A DNA stretch of 64,000 nt from positions 62,001 through 126,000 of the forward strand of contig CAWCJL010000008.1 of assembly GCA_963795775.1 (NCBI GenBank), written 5' to 3'. This stretch comes from CAWCJL01 sp963795775 (GTDB taxonomy: Bacteria; Acidobacteriota; Terriglobia; Terriglobales; Acidobacteriaceae). A program made the translations under genes and the position numbers. Below the pieces are notes generated by a model. It saw nothing but the letters and a program-made list of their open reading frames with translations. It was not told where the DNA came from and did no database searches. This document shows, piece after piece, positions 1 through 9,166 of this stretch; position 1 is the first letter of the stretch, and every line of letters starts with the position of its first letter.

Positions 1-1
1 C

Positions 2-67
2 GCCAAGAGCCTGACCATCTCAGGAGATGTCTTCCTTGAGACTATTCGCCTGATCAACGCACGGTAG
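2..67 (+). CDS. 3' end of an unidentified gene cut by the window edge
   Basis: One frame is open from the left edge to a TAG at 65-67 and gives 21 residues ending TIRLINAR. It has no start codon inside the window, so if real it is the C-terminus of a gene further left. Nothing in so short a piece identifies a family. The 200 bases that follow, up to the TerC gene, show no coding frame I can support and no riboswitch fold I could recognise. Confidence 0.25.
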   Translation, partial: AKSLTISGDVFLETIRLINAR

Positions 68-270
68 CCGGAAAGCTCCATTCTCTTGGAAGGTATTGAG
101 CCGCTCTTCTGAAAGCTCCGGGAGCCCCGGCGATGTGGGGCAATTGGCTGATCGCTCGTTTCCAGGCAGTTGGTTTCACGTCATACGCGCAAGTTTGTGT
201 TGCTGACTTGCAACGAGCGCTTAAGGACCCCGTCCGCTCTGGATCCATCGCTATGCACTAGGATCAAACG

Positions 271-1146
271 ATGATCGCCGGTGCGCCGCTCTCCTACTGG
301 ATCGGCTTTCACGTCCTGGTTGCGGTGTTGCTGGCGGTGGATGTTTTCATCCTGGATCGCAAGCGACGGCCGCTCTCCTTTCGCGGAGCGGTCCTTTGGA
401 CGCTGTTTCTGTTCCTGTTGGCGCTGGCGTTTGCCGGGTTTCTATTCGTTACCAGGGGACACGAGTCCGCGCTGGAGTTCTTCTCCGGATACATCATCGA
501 AGGCTCGCTTTCGATCGACAACCTGTTCGTCTTTCTGCTGCTATTCCGCAGTTTCGCCCTGAACGAGACGGCACAGCGGCATGCCCTGCACTGGGGCGTG
601 CTGGGCGCCATTGTGTTGCGAGCGGCGTTCATCGTCGCCGGAGTGGCACTGCTGGAGCACTTCCGCAGCGTGGAGTATATCTTCGGCGCGATCCTGCTCT
701 ACGCCGCCTTCCGCTTGATGCGGCAGAAGGAGCGCAACGCAGAAAAGCCGCCCGCATTCGTGAGTTGGTTCGGCTTCCGCAAAGGCAGATCGCCGCTGGT
801 GCTGGCCATCGTGGCCATCGAACTCACCGACCTGATCTTCGCCATTGACTCGATCCCGGCAGTGCTGGCTGTAACGCACGATACGTTTCTCGCCTACACG
901 TCGAACATCTTCGCAATACTCGGGCTGCGATCGCTGTTCTTTGTGTTATCAGGGCTGCTCAGCCGGCTGCGCGCACTGCACTATGGATTAGCGCTCGTGC
1001 TGGGCTTCGTCGGGATGAAGATGCTGCTGGCACGCTGGCTCGAGATTCCCGTCGGAATTTCGCTGCTGATTATTCTCGGAATTCTCGCCGTTTTCACCGT
1101 TGTGTCGTTGCGGTCTCGTGCTCCGCGGGAACGAGTGCGGGCGTAA
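271..1146 (+). CDS. TerC/Alx-family integral membrane protein
   Basis: The 291-residue protein is almost wholly hydrophobic with about seven to nine predicted membrane segments. It carries two TerC hallmarks with acidic residues inside membrane helices: EGSLSIDNLFVF near residues 76-87 and ELTDLIFAIDSIPAVLA near 188-204. TerC/Alx proteins are linked to manganese export, tellurium resistance and loading of metal onto secreted enzymes; the exact substrate here cannot be read from sequence. The ATG at 271 has only a weak upstream purine run (AGGATC). Its last 53 bases overlap the 3' end of the convergent nadB gene. Family assignment is firm, substrate is not. Confidence 0.9.
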   Translation: MIAGAPLSYWIGFHVLVAVLLAVDVFILDRKRRPLSFRGAVLWTLFLFLLALAFAGFLFVTRGHESALEFFSGYIIEGSLSIDNLFVFLLLFRSFALNETAQRHALHWGVLGAIVLRAAFIVAGVALLEHFRSVEYIFGAILLYAAFRLMRQKERNAEKPPAFVSWFGFRKGRSPLVLAIVAIELTDLIFAIDSIPAVLAVTHDTFLAYTSNIFAILGLRSLFFVLSGLLSRLRALHYGLALVLGFVGMKMLLARWLEIPVGISLLIILGILAVFTVVSLRSRAPRERVRA

Positions 1147-2761
1147 GCTCGCCGAAGCGCACCTGCCCGGCCATGAGAACGGAGTGGCGGCCACGGTAGC
1201 GAGCATCGTTGTGCGCCGGGAAATCATTGCGGAAGTGAGCGCCCCGGCTCTCTTCGCGAGCGAGCGCGCTTTGCACGATGGCCGAAGCGACAGCAGTCAA
1301 CGAACGCGCCTCATGCACGCGGCGGTTCCAGGTGGCGGGGTCGGCATTTAGCACAGAGGACGGCATGGTGCCCAGGTCTGCACTGCTGAGCAGTTCGCGG
1401 TCGCGCAGCAGGCCGGCATGGGTCCACATGGTGTGCTGCAGGTGCGCGATGTACGGCTCGATCTCGGGAAACTCACGGATCTCGGTAGAAGTGGCCGGCT
1501 CTTCCCGGCCGGGGCGTCCCGGCTCTTCGCGCATGGTCTGCGCCGCGCGCGCGCCAAAGACCAGCCCTTCAAGCAGCGAATTGCTGGCCAGGCGGTTGGC
1601 GCCGTGCACGCCGGTGCAGGCCACCTCGCCCGCAGCGTAAAGGCCAGGCAGCGAGGTGCGCGCGTCGATATCCGTCCGCACGCCGCCCATCAGGTAATGC
1701 GCGGCCGGGCGCACGGGGATGAGGTCGCGGCTGAGGTCAAGCCCGTGCTGGCGGAGAAAGCTGGAGATGCCGGGGAATCGCTCTGCGAGATCGAGGCCGG
1801 TGACGTGGCGCATGTCGAGATAGACCGGCAGCAATTCGCCGGGACGGCCGCCGAAACCCTCGCGCGTGATGGCCCGGGCCACCACATCGCGCGGCGCGAG
1901 TTCGAGTAGCGGATGGTAGCGCTCCATGAAGCGCTCGCCGTTCGCATTGCGCAGATACGCACCCTCGCCACGCAGCGCTTCGGAAAGCAGGAATCGCTGG
2001 ACGCCGGGAAGGCTGAGCGCCGTGGGATGGAACTGGTAGAACTCCATATCTGCTACTTCCGCGCCCGCGGCCAGGGCGAGCGCGATGCCATCGCCGGTGG
2101 CGACGGGCGGGTTGGTGGTGTCGCTGTACACCTGGCCGGCGCCGCCGCTGGCCAGCAACACGGCCCGTGCGCGGACCACAGTCCGCGTTCCCTGCTCATC
2201 CAGCAGCACAACGCCGACCACGCGGCCATCTTCCACGATGAGGTCTACGGCGATCGTCCACTCGGCAAGCGTGATGCCCGGAGTGGTGCGGGCGTGCGCC
2301 AGGAGCGCGCGGCCAATCTCACGGCCAGTGGCGTCGCCATTGGCGTGCAGAATGCGGTTGCGGCTGTGCGCGCCTTCGCGCGTTAGCATCAGCTCGCCGC
2401 GATGCTCGCCGGCGGAGTAGCGATCGAATGCCGTGCCCCAGGCCAGCAACTCTTGCACGCGCGCCGGGCCCTCTTCCACCAGAACGCGAGCCGCCGCGGG
2501 GTCTACCAGGCCGTCGCCGGCGGCGATCGTATCGGCGAGGTGCAGCGAGACGTCTTCATCGCCGCTGATCGCAACAGCAATGCCGCCCTGCGCGTACTGC
2601 GTGTTCGACTCGCCGAGCTTTTCCTTGGTCACGACCAGGACACGGCCGGCCTGCGCCAGATCGATGGCAGCGCGCAGCCCGGCGATGCCTGCGCCCATGA
2701 CAATGAAATCGGTGGATGACGCGCCCTTGAAATTTCCCTGGGTCTGCGATCGCATGACCAT
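1094..2761 (-). CDS. nadB: L-aspartate oxidase
   Basis: NadB oxidises L-aspartate to iminoaspartate with FAD, the first step of bacterial de novo NAD synthesis, in the cytoplasm. The 555-residue protein has the N-terminal FAD dinucleotide motif GAGIAGLRAAIDLAQAG (near residue 23), the family segment NTQYAQGGIAVAI, the HSRNRILHANGDATGRE stretch and the C-terminal FAD signature LPGLYAAGEVACTGVHGANR. Length is normal. Neither nadA nor nadC is adjacent. It is divergent from aroB, with about 60 bases between starts for a shared promoter region, and its 3' end overlaps terC convergently by 53 bases. An alternative start at the third codon is possible. Confidence 0.96.
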   Translation of the reverse strand: MVMRSQTQGNFKGASSTDFIVMGAGIAGLRAAIDLAQAGRVLVVTKEKLGESNTQYAQGGIAVAISGDEDVSLHLADTIAAGDGLVDPAAARVLVEEGPARVQELLAWGTAFDRYSAGEHRGELMLTREGAHSRNRILHANGDATGREIGRALLAHARTTPGITLAEWTIAVDLIVEDGRVVGVVLLDEQGTRTVVRARAVLLASGGAGQVYSDTTNPPVATGDGIALALAAGAEVADMEFYQFHPTALSLPGVQRFLLSEALRGEGAYLRNANGERFMERYHPLLELAPRDVVARAITREGFGGRPGELLPVYLDMRHVTGLDLAERFPGISSFLRQHGLDLSRDLIPVRPAAHYLMGGVRTDIDARTSLPGLYAAGEVACTGVHGANRLASNSLLEGLVFGARAAQTMREEPGRPGREEPATSTEIREFPEIEPYIAHLQHTMWTHAGLLRDRELLSSADLGTMPSSVLNADPATWNRRVHEARSLTAVASAIVQSALAREESRGAHFRNDFPAHNDARYRGRHSVLMAGQVRFGELTPALVPAEHETATTQR

Positions 2762-2822
2762 ACTTCGAGGCTACCACCCAACGACGGGCTGCCTGCTGTC
2801 CGTGCGATACGATGAACGTAAC

Positions 2823-3923
2823 GTGCAGACCATTCCCGTACGAACTCCATCGGCCAGTTACAACGTGCTGCTTGGGGCCGGGCTTTTGCCGGCTTTGACG
2901 CGGTATCTGGACCCTGTTTTCGGCGCGGGCGCGCGGCGCTTTTTTGTCATCACTTCGCCGGAAATTCAAGCGCTGTGGGGCGAAAGCCTGCAGGCTTCCT
3001 TCGCAGGGCGGCCGGCGCCGGCAGTCTTGCTGGTGCCGGCGGGTGAGCAACATAAACGCGTGGCAACCGTCGAGCGCCTGTGCGAAGAGCTGGCGCAGGC
3101 CGGCGCAGACCGCGGCTCGGTGGTGATTGCGCTGGGTGGCGGAGTGATTGGCGATATCGCCGGCTTCGTTGCCGCGATCTACATGCGCGGCATGGATTAC
3201 GTGCAGGTGCCGACCACGGTGCTGGCGCAGGTGGATTCGTCGGTGGGCGGCAAGACGGGCGTGAACCTGGCCGCGGGTAAGAATTTGGTGGGCGCCTTCC
3301 ATCATCCGCGGTTGGTGGTGGCCGACATCGACCTACTGCGTACGCTGCCCGAGCGGGAGATGCGCGCCGGACTATTTGAAAGCGTGAAGGCAGGCCTGAT
3401 CTGCGATCCGGAGCTCTTCGCCTTCATGGAATCGCACCGCGATGCGGTCCTGCAGCGGCAACCGGAGGCGCTGACGCGCGTGCTGAGCGATTCCGTGCGC
3501 GTGAAGGCGGAGGTGGTGGGAGCCGACGAGCGCGAAAGTGGGTTGCGCATGATTCTCAACTTCGGGCATACGGCCGCGCATGCGCTGGAAGCAGCTACCG
3601 GCTACACCGGAGTGCTGCACGGAGAGGCCGTGGCCTGGGGCATGCTGGTGGCCCTTGAGGTGAGCCGGAGGCGCGGGCTGCTCAGCGATGCCGAGGCTGC
3701 AAGGGCGCTGGCGGTGGTACGCGCGTACGGCGCGCCCAGGCTGCCGGAGGGATTGTCTCCCGGACTGCTGCTCGAGCGCATGGCCGGAGACAAGAAGAAC
3801 ATCGGCGGTATCCGCCGGTATGTACTGCTGCGGGAGCTTGGAAAGGCATTCGTCGCGACGGATGTGACAGATGCAGAACTCATAGGCGCGATGGAGTGGG
3901 CTCTCTCCGGGAAGGCCCTTTGA
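2823..3923 (+). CDS. aroB: 3-dehydroquinate synthase
   Basis: AroB turns DAHP into 3-dehydroquinate, second step of the shikimate pathway, using NAD and a divalent metal. Visible motifs are GGGVIGDIAGFVAA, the PTTVLAQVDSSVGGKTGVN substrate/NAD segment, and the metal-binding histidine regions NFGHTAAHALE and LHGEAVAWGM. I chose the GTG at 2823 because it gives 366 residues, the usual family length, with the conserved start of the domain (TPSASYNVLLGAG) close behind it. The frame is open further upstream, and a GTG at 2802 or the ATG at 2754 are alternatives; the latter would overlap the start of nadB. Its stop overlaps the next ATG (TGATG), suggesting coupling to the methyltransferase gene. 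Confidence 0.94.
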   Translation: MQTIPVRTPSASYNVLLGAGLLPALTRYLDPVFGAGARRFFVITSPEIQALWGESLQASFAGRPAPAVLLVPAGEQHKRVATVERLCEELAQAGADRGSVVIALGGGVIGDIAGFVAAIYMRGMDYVQVPTTVLAQVDSSVGGKTGVNLAAGKNLVGAFHHPRLVVADIDLLRTLPEREMRAGLFESVKAGLICDPELFAFMESHRDAVLQRQPEALTRVLSDSVRVKAEVVGADERESGLRMILNFGHTAAHALEAATGYTGVLHGEAVAWGMLVALEVSRRRGLLSDAEAARALAVVRAYGAPRLPEGLSPGLLLERMAGDKKNIGGIRRYVLLRELGKAFVATDVTDAELIGAMEWALSGKAL

Positions 3924-4663
3924 TGGTCGTCCGGGGCGCAATGCCGCAGGGGACTACAGACGAGCAGGGTGCCGCGCGCGCGGTAGAGCAGATGTTCGAT
4001 GCGATTGCGCCGCGCTACGACCTGCTGAACCACGTGCTGTCCATGAACATTGATCGCCTGTGGTGGTGGCGCACGGCACGGCGTTTTCGCGCGGTGCTGC
4101 GTCGACCGGAGGCGCAGGTGATCGATGTGTGCTGCGGCACGGGAGACATGACGCTGGCCCTGCTGCGCCGACGGCGAAGCGGAGGGAGGCCGGTGCTGGC
4201 CATCGACTTCGCCCGGGAGATGCTGGTGCGGGGTGCGCGCAAGTTCGGGCCCCACGGGGCAATCGCTGTGCAGGCGGACGCACTGCACCTGCCACTCGCG
4301 TCGGGCTCTGTAGACCTGCTCACAACGGCTTTCGGTTTTCGCAACCTCGTCAATTACGAATTTGGCCTGGCGGAATTTCATCGCGTACTTCGGACCGGCG
4401 GCGAACTGGGCATCCTCGACTTCAGCGAGCCCGGCGGTTGGCTCGGCAAGTTGTACGCGTTCTATTTCCGGCACATCCTGCCGCGCATCGGACGCATGCT
4501 TTCCGGGGTGGCCGGCCCGTACACTTACCTGCCCACATCCGTGAAGCGCTTTCCGCCTCCGGAAGAGATGCTGCACTTATTGAAACGGGCGGGCTTCACG
4601 GAGGCAACGTGGACGCCGTACACCTTCGGCATTGCCGGACTCTACCGCGCCGTGAAGGTCTAG
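3923..4663 (+). CDS. menG: UbiE/MenG-family demethylmenaquinone methyltransferase
   Basis: This SAM-dependent methyltransferase performs the C-methylation that finishes menaquinone (or ubiquinone) synthesis. The family landmarks are all present: FDAIAPRYDLLNHVLSMNID near the N-terminus, the SAM-binding loop VIDVCCGTGDM, the LTTAFGFRNL motif and GPYTYLPTSVKRFP. The ATG at 3923 shares bases with the aroB stop, giving a 246-residue protein of normal length; an in-frame ATG at 3941 is the alternative. I use menG because acidobacteria normally make menaquinone, but sequence alone does not separate MenG from UbiE. Confidence 0.92.
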   Translation: MVVRGAMPQGTTDEQGAARAVEQMFDAIAPRYDLLNHVLSMNIDRLWWWRTARRFRAVLRRPEAQVIDVCCGTGDMTLALLRRRRSGGRPVLAIDFAREMLVRGARKFGPHGAIAVQADALHLPLASGSVDLLTTAFGFRNLVNYEFGLAEFHRVLRTGGELGILDFSEPGGWLGKLYAFYFRHILPRIGRMLSGVAGPYTYLPTSVKRFPPPEEMLHLLKRAGFTEATWTPYTFGIAGLYRAVKV

Positions 4664-4695
4664 CCGCACCGCCGCCGGACGTGTAGGCTGACGCT

Positions 4696-6207
4696 ATGGC
4701 GCGGGCCACCGAAGTTCGCGACGCCTCTGACGATCAGCATCCGCGCACGGGTGCTACAGGAGAGGCTGCGGAAAAGCTGGCCCACAGAACAGAAAAGCGC
4801 GCAGCGGCGCGCATGTCCGTCCTGGCTGCATGCGTGATGACCGCGCTCAAACTGCTCACCGGTCTGTTGACCGGGAGCTTGGGCATGCTGTCCGAAGCGG
4901 CCCATTCCGGGCTGGACCTGTTGGGCGCTGCACTCACGTTTTTCTCCGTGCGCCTTTCGGATAAGCCGGCCGACGAAGGCCACCCGTATGGACACGGCAA
5001 GATCGAGAATCTGTCCGCGTTTACGGAAACATTCCTGATGGCGGTGTCCTGCGTTTGGATCGTGACCGAGGCGATCCTGCGCATCTTCGTGCACCCGGTG
5101 GCGCTCGCCTTCTCTATCTGGCCCTTTCTCGTCCTGTTGCTGTCGATCCTGGTGGATATCTGGCGTTCCCGCAAGCTCAAAAGTGTAGCCAGGCGCTCCG
5201 GCAGCCAGGCGCTGGAGGCGGATGCGCTGCACTTTTCCTCCGACATCTGGACCAGCGTGGCGGTCACCATCGGCCTGGGAGCGGCCAACGTGGGCACGCA
5301 TTTCGGACTGGACTGGCTGCGTTATGCGGACCCCGCGGCGGCCATCCTGGTCTCGATCCTGATCTTGCGCTTCAGTTGGAACCTGGCGCGGCAGACGATA
5401 GAAGCGCTGCTGGATGCGGCTCCCACCGGGGTGCGGCGACGCATCTTCGACGCGGCCGGCCGCACCGCGGGTGTGCTCTCGGTGGAGCAGGTGCGTGTGC
5501 GGCGCGCGGGCAGCGGCTATTTCGCCGACCTGGCCGTGGCTGTGCCGCGTACAGTTACATTTCAGCATACTGAGGCGCTGGTGCAGCGCATCACCGACGC
5601 AGTCAGGCGCATTCTGCCGGACACCGATGTGGTGGTGCGTACCGTGCCGCGCGAAGGTTACGCGGAGAGCATTTTTGACAAGATTCGCGCCGTTGCTTCC
5701 CGTAATAACGTGGTGCTGCATGATGTGAGCGTGCAGTCCCTTCGCGATGGACTGCATGTGGAGCAGCACCTCGAGGTGCCGGAGACCATGACGCTCATCG
5801 CGGCACACGATTTTGTGTGCGACATTGAAGCGCAGATGCGGCGCGACCTGCCGGAGGTTCGCTCCGTGCTGACGCATATCGAGAGTGAGCCGGCCACCAT
5901 CGAGCGCCCGCTGGCCCTGCAGGAGGACCGCAGCCTGGAGCGCCGGTTACGGCAAGCAGCTTCTGAATTGAAAGATATCGTGGACATCCACGACGTCATG
6001 GTGAGCCGCGTAGGCGACCGGATCCATGTTTCCTGTCATTGCACGCTCCCGGACAATCTGCCCATGCATCGCGTGCATGACGTGATCACATCCCTGGAAG
6101 ACCGGTTCAAGATCGCTTCGCCGCAGGTGTACCGCGTGCTGATTCACCCCGAACCGGCAACTGACAACCGGCACGAGCGCCGCACGGCGGAGAGCCACCA
6201 CGCATGA
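4696..6207 (+). CDS. cation diffusion facilitator with three apparent C-terminal domains
   Basis: The N-terminal half (about residues 38-235) is a CDF/ZnT-type transporter that exports Zn2+, Fe2+, Mn2+ or similar ions: it has the membrane motif SEAAHSGLDLLGA, the HPYGHGKIENLSAF loop and the ADALHFSSDIWTS motif, with the paired Asp/His metal site. The protein is 503 residues where about 300 is usual. The extra length looks like a repeated cytoplasmic dimerisation domain: roughly 240-320, 328-405 and 418-495 each read as helix, strand ending in a V-x-V-x-x pattern, helix, and a final strand ending VRTVP, THIESEP and IHPEP. Its stop overlaps the PASTA gene by ATGA. Ion specificity is unknown. 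Confidence 0.9.
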   Translation: MARATEVRDASDDQHPRTGATGEAAEKLAHRTEKRAAARMSVLAACVMTALKLLTGLLTGSLGMLSEAAHSGLDLLGAALTFFSVRLSDKPADEGHPYGHGKIENLSAFTETFLMAVSCVWIVTEAILRIFVHPVALAFSIWPFLVLLLSILVDIWRSRKLKSVARRSGSQALEADALHFSSDIWTSVAVTIGLGAANVGTHFGLDWLRYADPAAAILVSILILRFSWNLARQTIEALLDAAPTGVRRRIFDAAGRTAGVLSVEQVRVRRAGSGYFADLAVAVPRTVTFQHTEALVQRITDAVRRILPDTDVVVRTVPREGYAESIFDKIRAVASRNNVVLHDVSVQSLRDGLHVEQHLEVPETMTLIAAHDFVCDIEAQMRRDLPEVRSVLTHIESEPATIERPLALQEDRSLERRLRQAASELKDIVDIHDVMVSRVGDRIHVSCHCTLPDNLPMHRVHDVITSLEDRFKIASPQVYRVLIHPEPATDNRHERRTAESHHA

Positions 6208-6992
6208 GGCGCAGCACCGAGGAGAACGGGCAGACGCGACGCCTGCTGGCCATTGTCACCGTCGTGCTTACGTTTTGCGTGATGGCGCTGTTCTCCGCCG
6301 TGCTCACCATGCGCTTCGCGATCCATGGCGCCCAGACGACGATGCCGGACCTGCGTGGCATGACCGAGGCAGCGGCAACGGCCAGGGCTTCGGGGCAGGA
6401 TCTTACCTTGCGCGTGGACGGACGCTTCTATAGCGAGACCATGCTTGCGGGCAAGGTGCTGACGCAATTCCCAATTGCTGGCACTGCGGTACGGCGTGGC
6501 TCTCGCGTGCAGGTGACGGAAAGCCTGGGCGCGCAGCGAAGTGCGGTTCCGCGGCTGGTGGGCCTGGAGGAGCGTGTGGCCGCGCTGGAGGTGCGGCGGG
6601 CGGGACTGGCGCTGGGCATCATGGCGCATATGCCTTACGCCGCGCCGGCTCCGGATACTGTCGTGGCGCAGAGCCCGTCCGCAGACGCCGCGAAGATCGA
6701 GCAGCCGGAGATCAGCATCCTGGTGAGCCTGCCCGTACCGGTGGAGGGCAAGGCATATGTGATGCCCGACCTCGCCGGACAGAATGCACGCGCTGCGGCA
6801 GCCACCCTGGCACACGCCGGCATCAAGGTCGACCCATTCATTTTGCGGGATCCGGCGATCCCGGAGATCTCCGCGCAGCCCGGGCAGGCGCCGCTATTGC
6901 CCGTGCTTCCGGGGACGGTGTTGGCGCAACATCCAGAGCCTGGCGAGCGCATTACGGAGACGTCCTCGGTGGTGCTGACGGTCGCGCGCTGA
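6204..6992 (+). CDS. membrane-anchored PASTA-domain protein
   Basis: A short basic N-terminus is followed by one membrane helix (about residues 14-36), after which the chain is extracytoplasmic. It contains about three PASTA-like units: the first begins at TTMPDLRGMTEAAA, the second near SAVPRLVGLEERVAAL, the third at YVMPDLAGQNARAAA, each closing with a Q-x-P-x-x-G type turn such as QFPIAG and QHPEPGE. PASTA domains bind peptidoglycan or muropeptides in Ser/Thr kinases and PBPs; here there is no kinase or transpeptidase part. It overlaps the CDF gene by four bases (ATGA), so the two are probably translated together. Function unknown. Confidence 0.85.
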   Translation: MRRSTEENGQTRRLLAIVTVVLTFCVMALFSAVLTMRFAIHGAQTTMPDLRGMTEAAATARASGQDLTLRVDGRFYSETMLAGKVLTQFPIAGTAVRRGSRVQVTESLGAQRSAVPRLVGLEERVAALEVRRAGLALGIMAHMPYAAPAPDTVVAQSPSADAAKIEQPEISILVSLPVPVEGKAYVMPDLAGQNARAAAATLAHAGIKVDPFILRDPAIPEISAQPGQAPLLPVLPGTVLAQHPEPGERITETSSVVLTVAR

Positions 6993-7171
6993 TAAGGACA
7001 TCATCTGCGCTGCCGCTGTAAGTGCTGGCTGAGGATCACGGCAGCCGTGCTTCTGAGTTGCCCAGGTGCCGCGTGTGTGTTAGCGTCCGGGAAAACTGTG
7101 CCAATCCATCGAGCAGCGGGAGCGGCCGACGCGGGCCGTCGTTTGGCCGCCCAGAGAGACTATGCAATCCG

Positions 7172-9166
7172 ATGGTTTCCAAGCACGCCAGTATTGTTCG
7201 CCAATTCGCTTTCAGCACCGCGGTGCTGTATTCCCTCTGCAGTCTGCTGCCGGCCGCCATGGGCCAGACCACACCGGCGCCTCAGTATCCGTCTCTGCCG
7301 AGTGAGACGCCGGCGCATCTGGAACAGAACACCAGTAGCTTCGACTACGTCCGGCGTGACGTCATGATTCCCATGCGCGACGGCGTGAAGCTGCACACGG
7401 TGGTGCTGGTGCCCAAGGGCGCAAAGGGCGCGGGCATGCTGCTGACACGCACGCCCTACAACGCGACGGAGTTGACCAGCCATGCGCAGAGCACACATCT
7501 TGGTCCGGTTCTGAACGGGTACGACAACGCGACCGATGTGATTGTGGAAGACGGCTACATCCGCGTGGTGCAGGACATCCGCGGCAAGTACGGCTCCGAG
7601 GGCGATTACGTGATGAGTCGCCCCATGCGCGGGCCGCTGAACTCCACGCCGGTGGATGAATCGACCGACACCTACGACACCATCGACTGGCTGGTGAAAA
7701 ACATTCCGGAGAGTAACGGCAAAGTAGGCATCCTCGGTATCTCCTACGATGGCTACCTGTCGCTGACAGCACTGGTCCATCCACACCCGGCGCTCAAGGT
7801 GGCAGTGCCGATGAACCCGATGGTGGACGGATGGATGGGCGACGACTGGTTTCACAACGGCGCATTTCGCGAGCAGAACATGTCCTATATTTGGGTGCAG
7901 GAGGCGACGCGCGCTTCCGACTCCGGCTGGTGGACGGACCACTTCGACGACTACGACGTGTTCATGGACGCGGGGTCGGCGGGGGAGCTGGGGCGCCGGC
8001 ATGGACTAGAGCAGTTAGGCTTCTGGCGCAAGATACTCGATCACCCGAGCTACGACGACTTCTGGCAGGAACAAGCGATGGACCGCATTCTGGCAGCGCA
8101 GCCGCTCACCGTGCCCACCATGCTGGTGGATAGCTTGTGGGACCAGGAAGATATCTACGGCGCGCCGGCGGTGTATCAGGCCGTAAAGCCGAAGGACAGC
8201 AGTAACAATCTTTATCTCGTGATCGGACCGTGGCACCACGGGCAGGAAATTGGCGATGGGAGCACGCTGGGCGCATTGAAGTTCAACAGCGACACCGGTA
8301 TGTATTTCCGCCAGGAAATCCTGCGACCGTTCCTGGCAAAGTATCTCAAGGACGAAGCACCGCAGACCTCGATCGCGCCCGTGTATGCGTTTGAGACCGG
8401 CACGAACCGGTGGGAACGGCTGCCTTCGTGGCCTGCGGGATGCGCGAACAATTGCGCCATTCACACCACGCCCCTTTATCTGAGCGCGGGCGCGAAGCTC
8501 AGCTTCGATCCCCCCAAAGCGGGCGAGGCCGCGTATGAGGAGTACGTGTCCGACCCCGCCAAGCCGGTGCCCTTCCGCGCACGTCCCATTCAGCCGATCG
8601 GCTATACCAACGGAATGACGTGGTCGCAGTGGCTGGTGGATGACCAGCGAGAGGCATCCGGCAGGCCGGATGTGGTGTCGTTTGTCTCCCCGCCGCTCAC
8701 GGCTCCGCTCAAGATCAGCGGACAGCCGGTCGCGAACTTAGTTGCTTCGACCAGTGGCACGGATTCGGACTGGGTGGTGAAGCTGATCGACGTGTATCCG
8801 GATGAAGTGGCCGAACAGCCGGAGCTGGGCGGCTATCAACTGATGGTTTCGGCAGATATTTTCCGCGGACGCTATCGGCAGAGCCTGGCCAAGCCGACGG
8901 CAATCACGGCTGACCAGCCGCTCGCTTACCGCTTTGCCCTGCCCACGGCGAATCATGTGTTCCTGCCCGGACACCGGCTGATGGTACAGGTGCAGTCAAG
9001 CTGGTTTCCCCTCTATGACCGCAATCCGCAGACCTTCGTCCCGAACATTTTCTGGGCGAAGCCCGGCGATTACCTCAAAGCCGTCCAGCGCATCTACCAC
9101 GCGCCGAACCACGCTAGTTCCATCGAACTGCCAGTGGTGCAGGAGCCGCAGGGCACAGCGAATTAG
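7172..9166 (+). CDS. exported CocE/NonD-family (alpha-amino acid ester hydrolase-like) serine hydrolase
   Basis: The protein starts with a signal peptide (cleavage likely after AAMGQ, near residue 31) and has the S15/CocE architecture: an alpha/beta-hydrolase core then a C-terminal jelly-roll. The nucleophile elbow is GISYDGYLS, the acid is probably the Asp of SLWDQEDIYGA, and the base His lies in IGPWHHGQEIG. The close match to alpha-amino acid ester hydrolases (GKYGSEGDYVMSRP, NPMVDGWMGDDWFHNGAFR) suggests an acylase or esterase acting on small acyl-amino compounds in the periplasm. The frame is open 50 codons further up, but the ATG at 7172 puts the signal peptide at the N-terminus and gives 664 residues, the family norm. 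The natural substrate is not known. Confidence 0.9.
   Translation: MVSKHASIVRQFAFSTAVLYSLCSLLPAAMGQTTPAPQYPSLPSETPAHLEQNTSSFDYVRRDVMIPMRDGVKLHTVVLVPKGAKGAGMLLTRTPYNATELTSHAQSTHLGPVLNGYDNATDVIVEDGYIRVVQDIRGKYGSEGDYVMSRPMRGPLNSTPVDESTDTYDTIDWLVKNIPESNGKVGILGISYDGYLSLTALVHPHPALKVAVPMNPMVDGWMGDDWFHNGAFREQNMSYIWVQEATRASDSGWWTDHFDDYDVFMDAGSAGELGRRHGLEQLGFWRKILDHPSYDDFWQEQAMDRILAAQPLTVPTMLVDSLWDQEDIYGAPAVYQAVKPKDSSNNLYLVIGPWHHGQEIGDGSTLGALKFNSDTGMYFRQEILRPFLAKYLKDEAPQTSIAPVYAFETGTNRWERLPSWPAGCANNCAIHTTPLYLSAGAKLSFDPPKAGEAAYEEYVSDPAKPVPFRARPIQPIGYTNGMTWSQWLVDDQREASGRPDVVSFVSPPLTAPLKISGQPVANLVASTSGTDSDWVVKLIDVYPDEVAEQPELGGYQLMVSADIFRGRYRQSLAKPTAITADQPLAYRFALPTANHVFLPGHRLMVQVQSSWFPLYDRNPQTFVPNIFWAKPGDYLKAVQRIYHAPNHASSIELPVVQEPQGTAN

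Noticed and set aside
68..270. Possible manganese (yybP-ykoY) riboswitch ahead of the TerC gene
   Set aside because: TerC genes often have one, but I could not find the conserved stems and internal loops in this stretch.
2433..2822. Upstream extension of aroB
   Set aside because: The open frame there is the antisense of nadB and has no AroB-like sequence.
4060..4686. Long open frames overlapping menG and many other genes in alternative frames
   Set aside because: They are products of the high GC content; the Arg/Ala/Pro-rich sequences show no family features.
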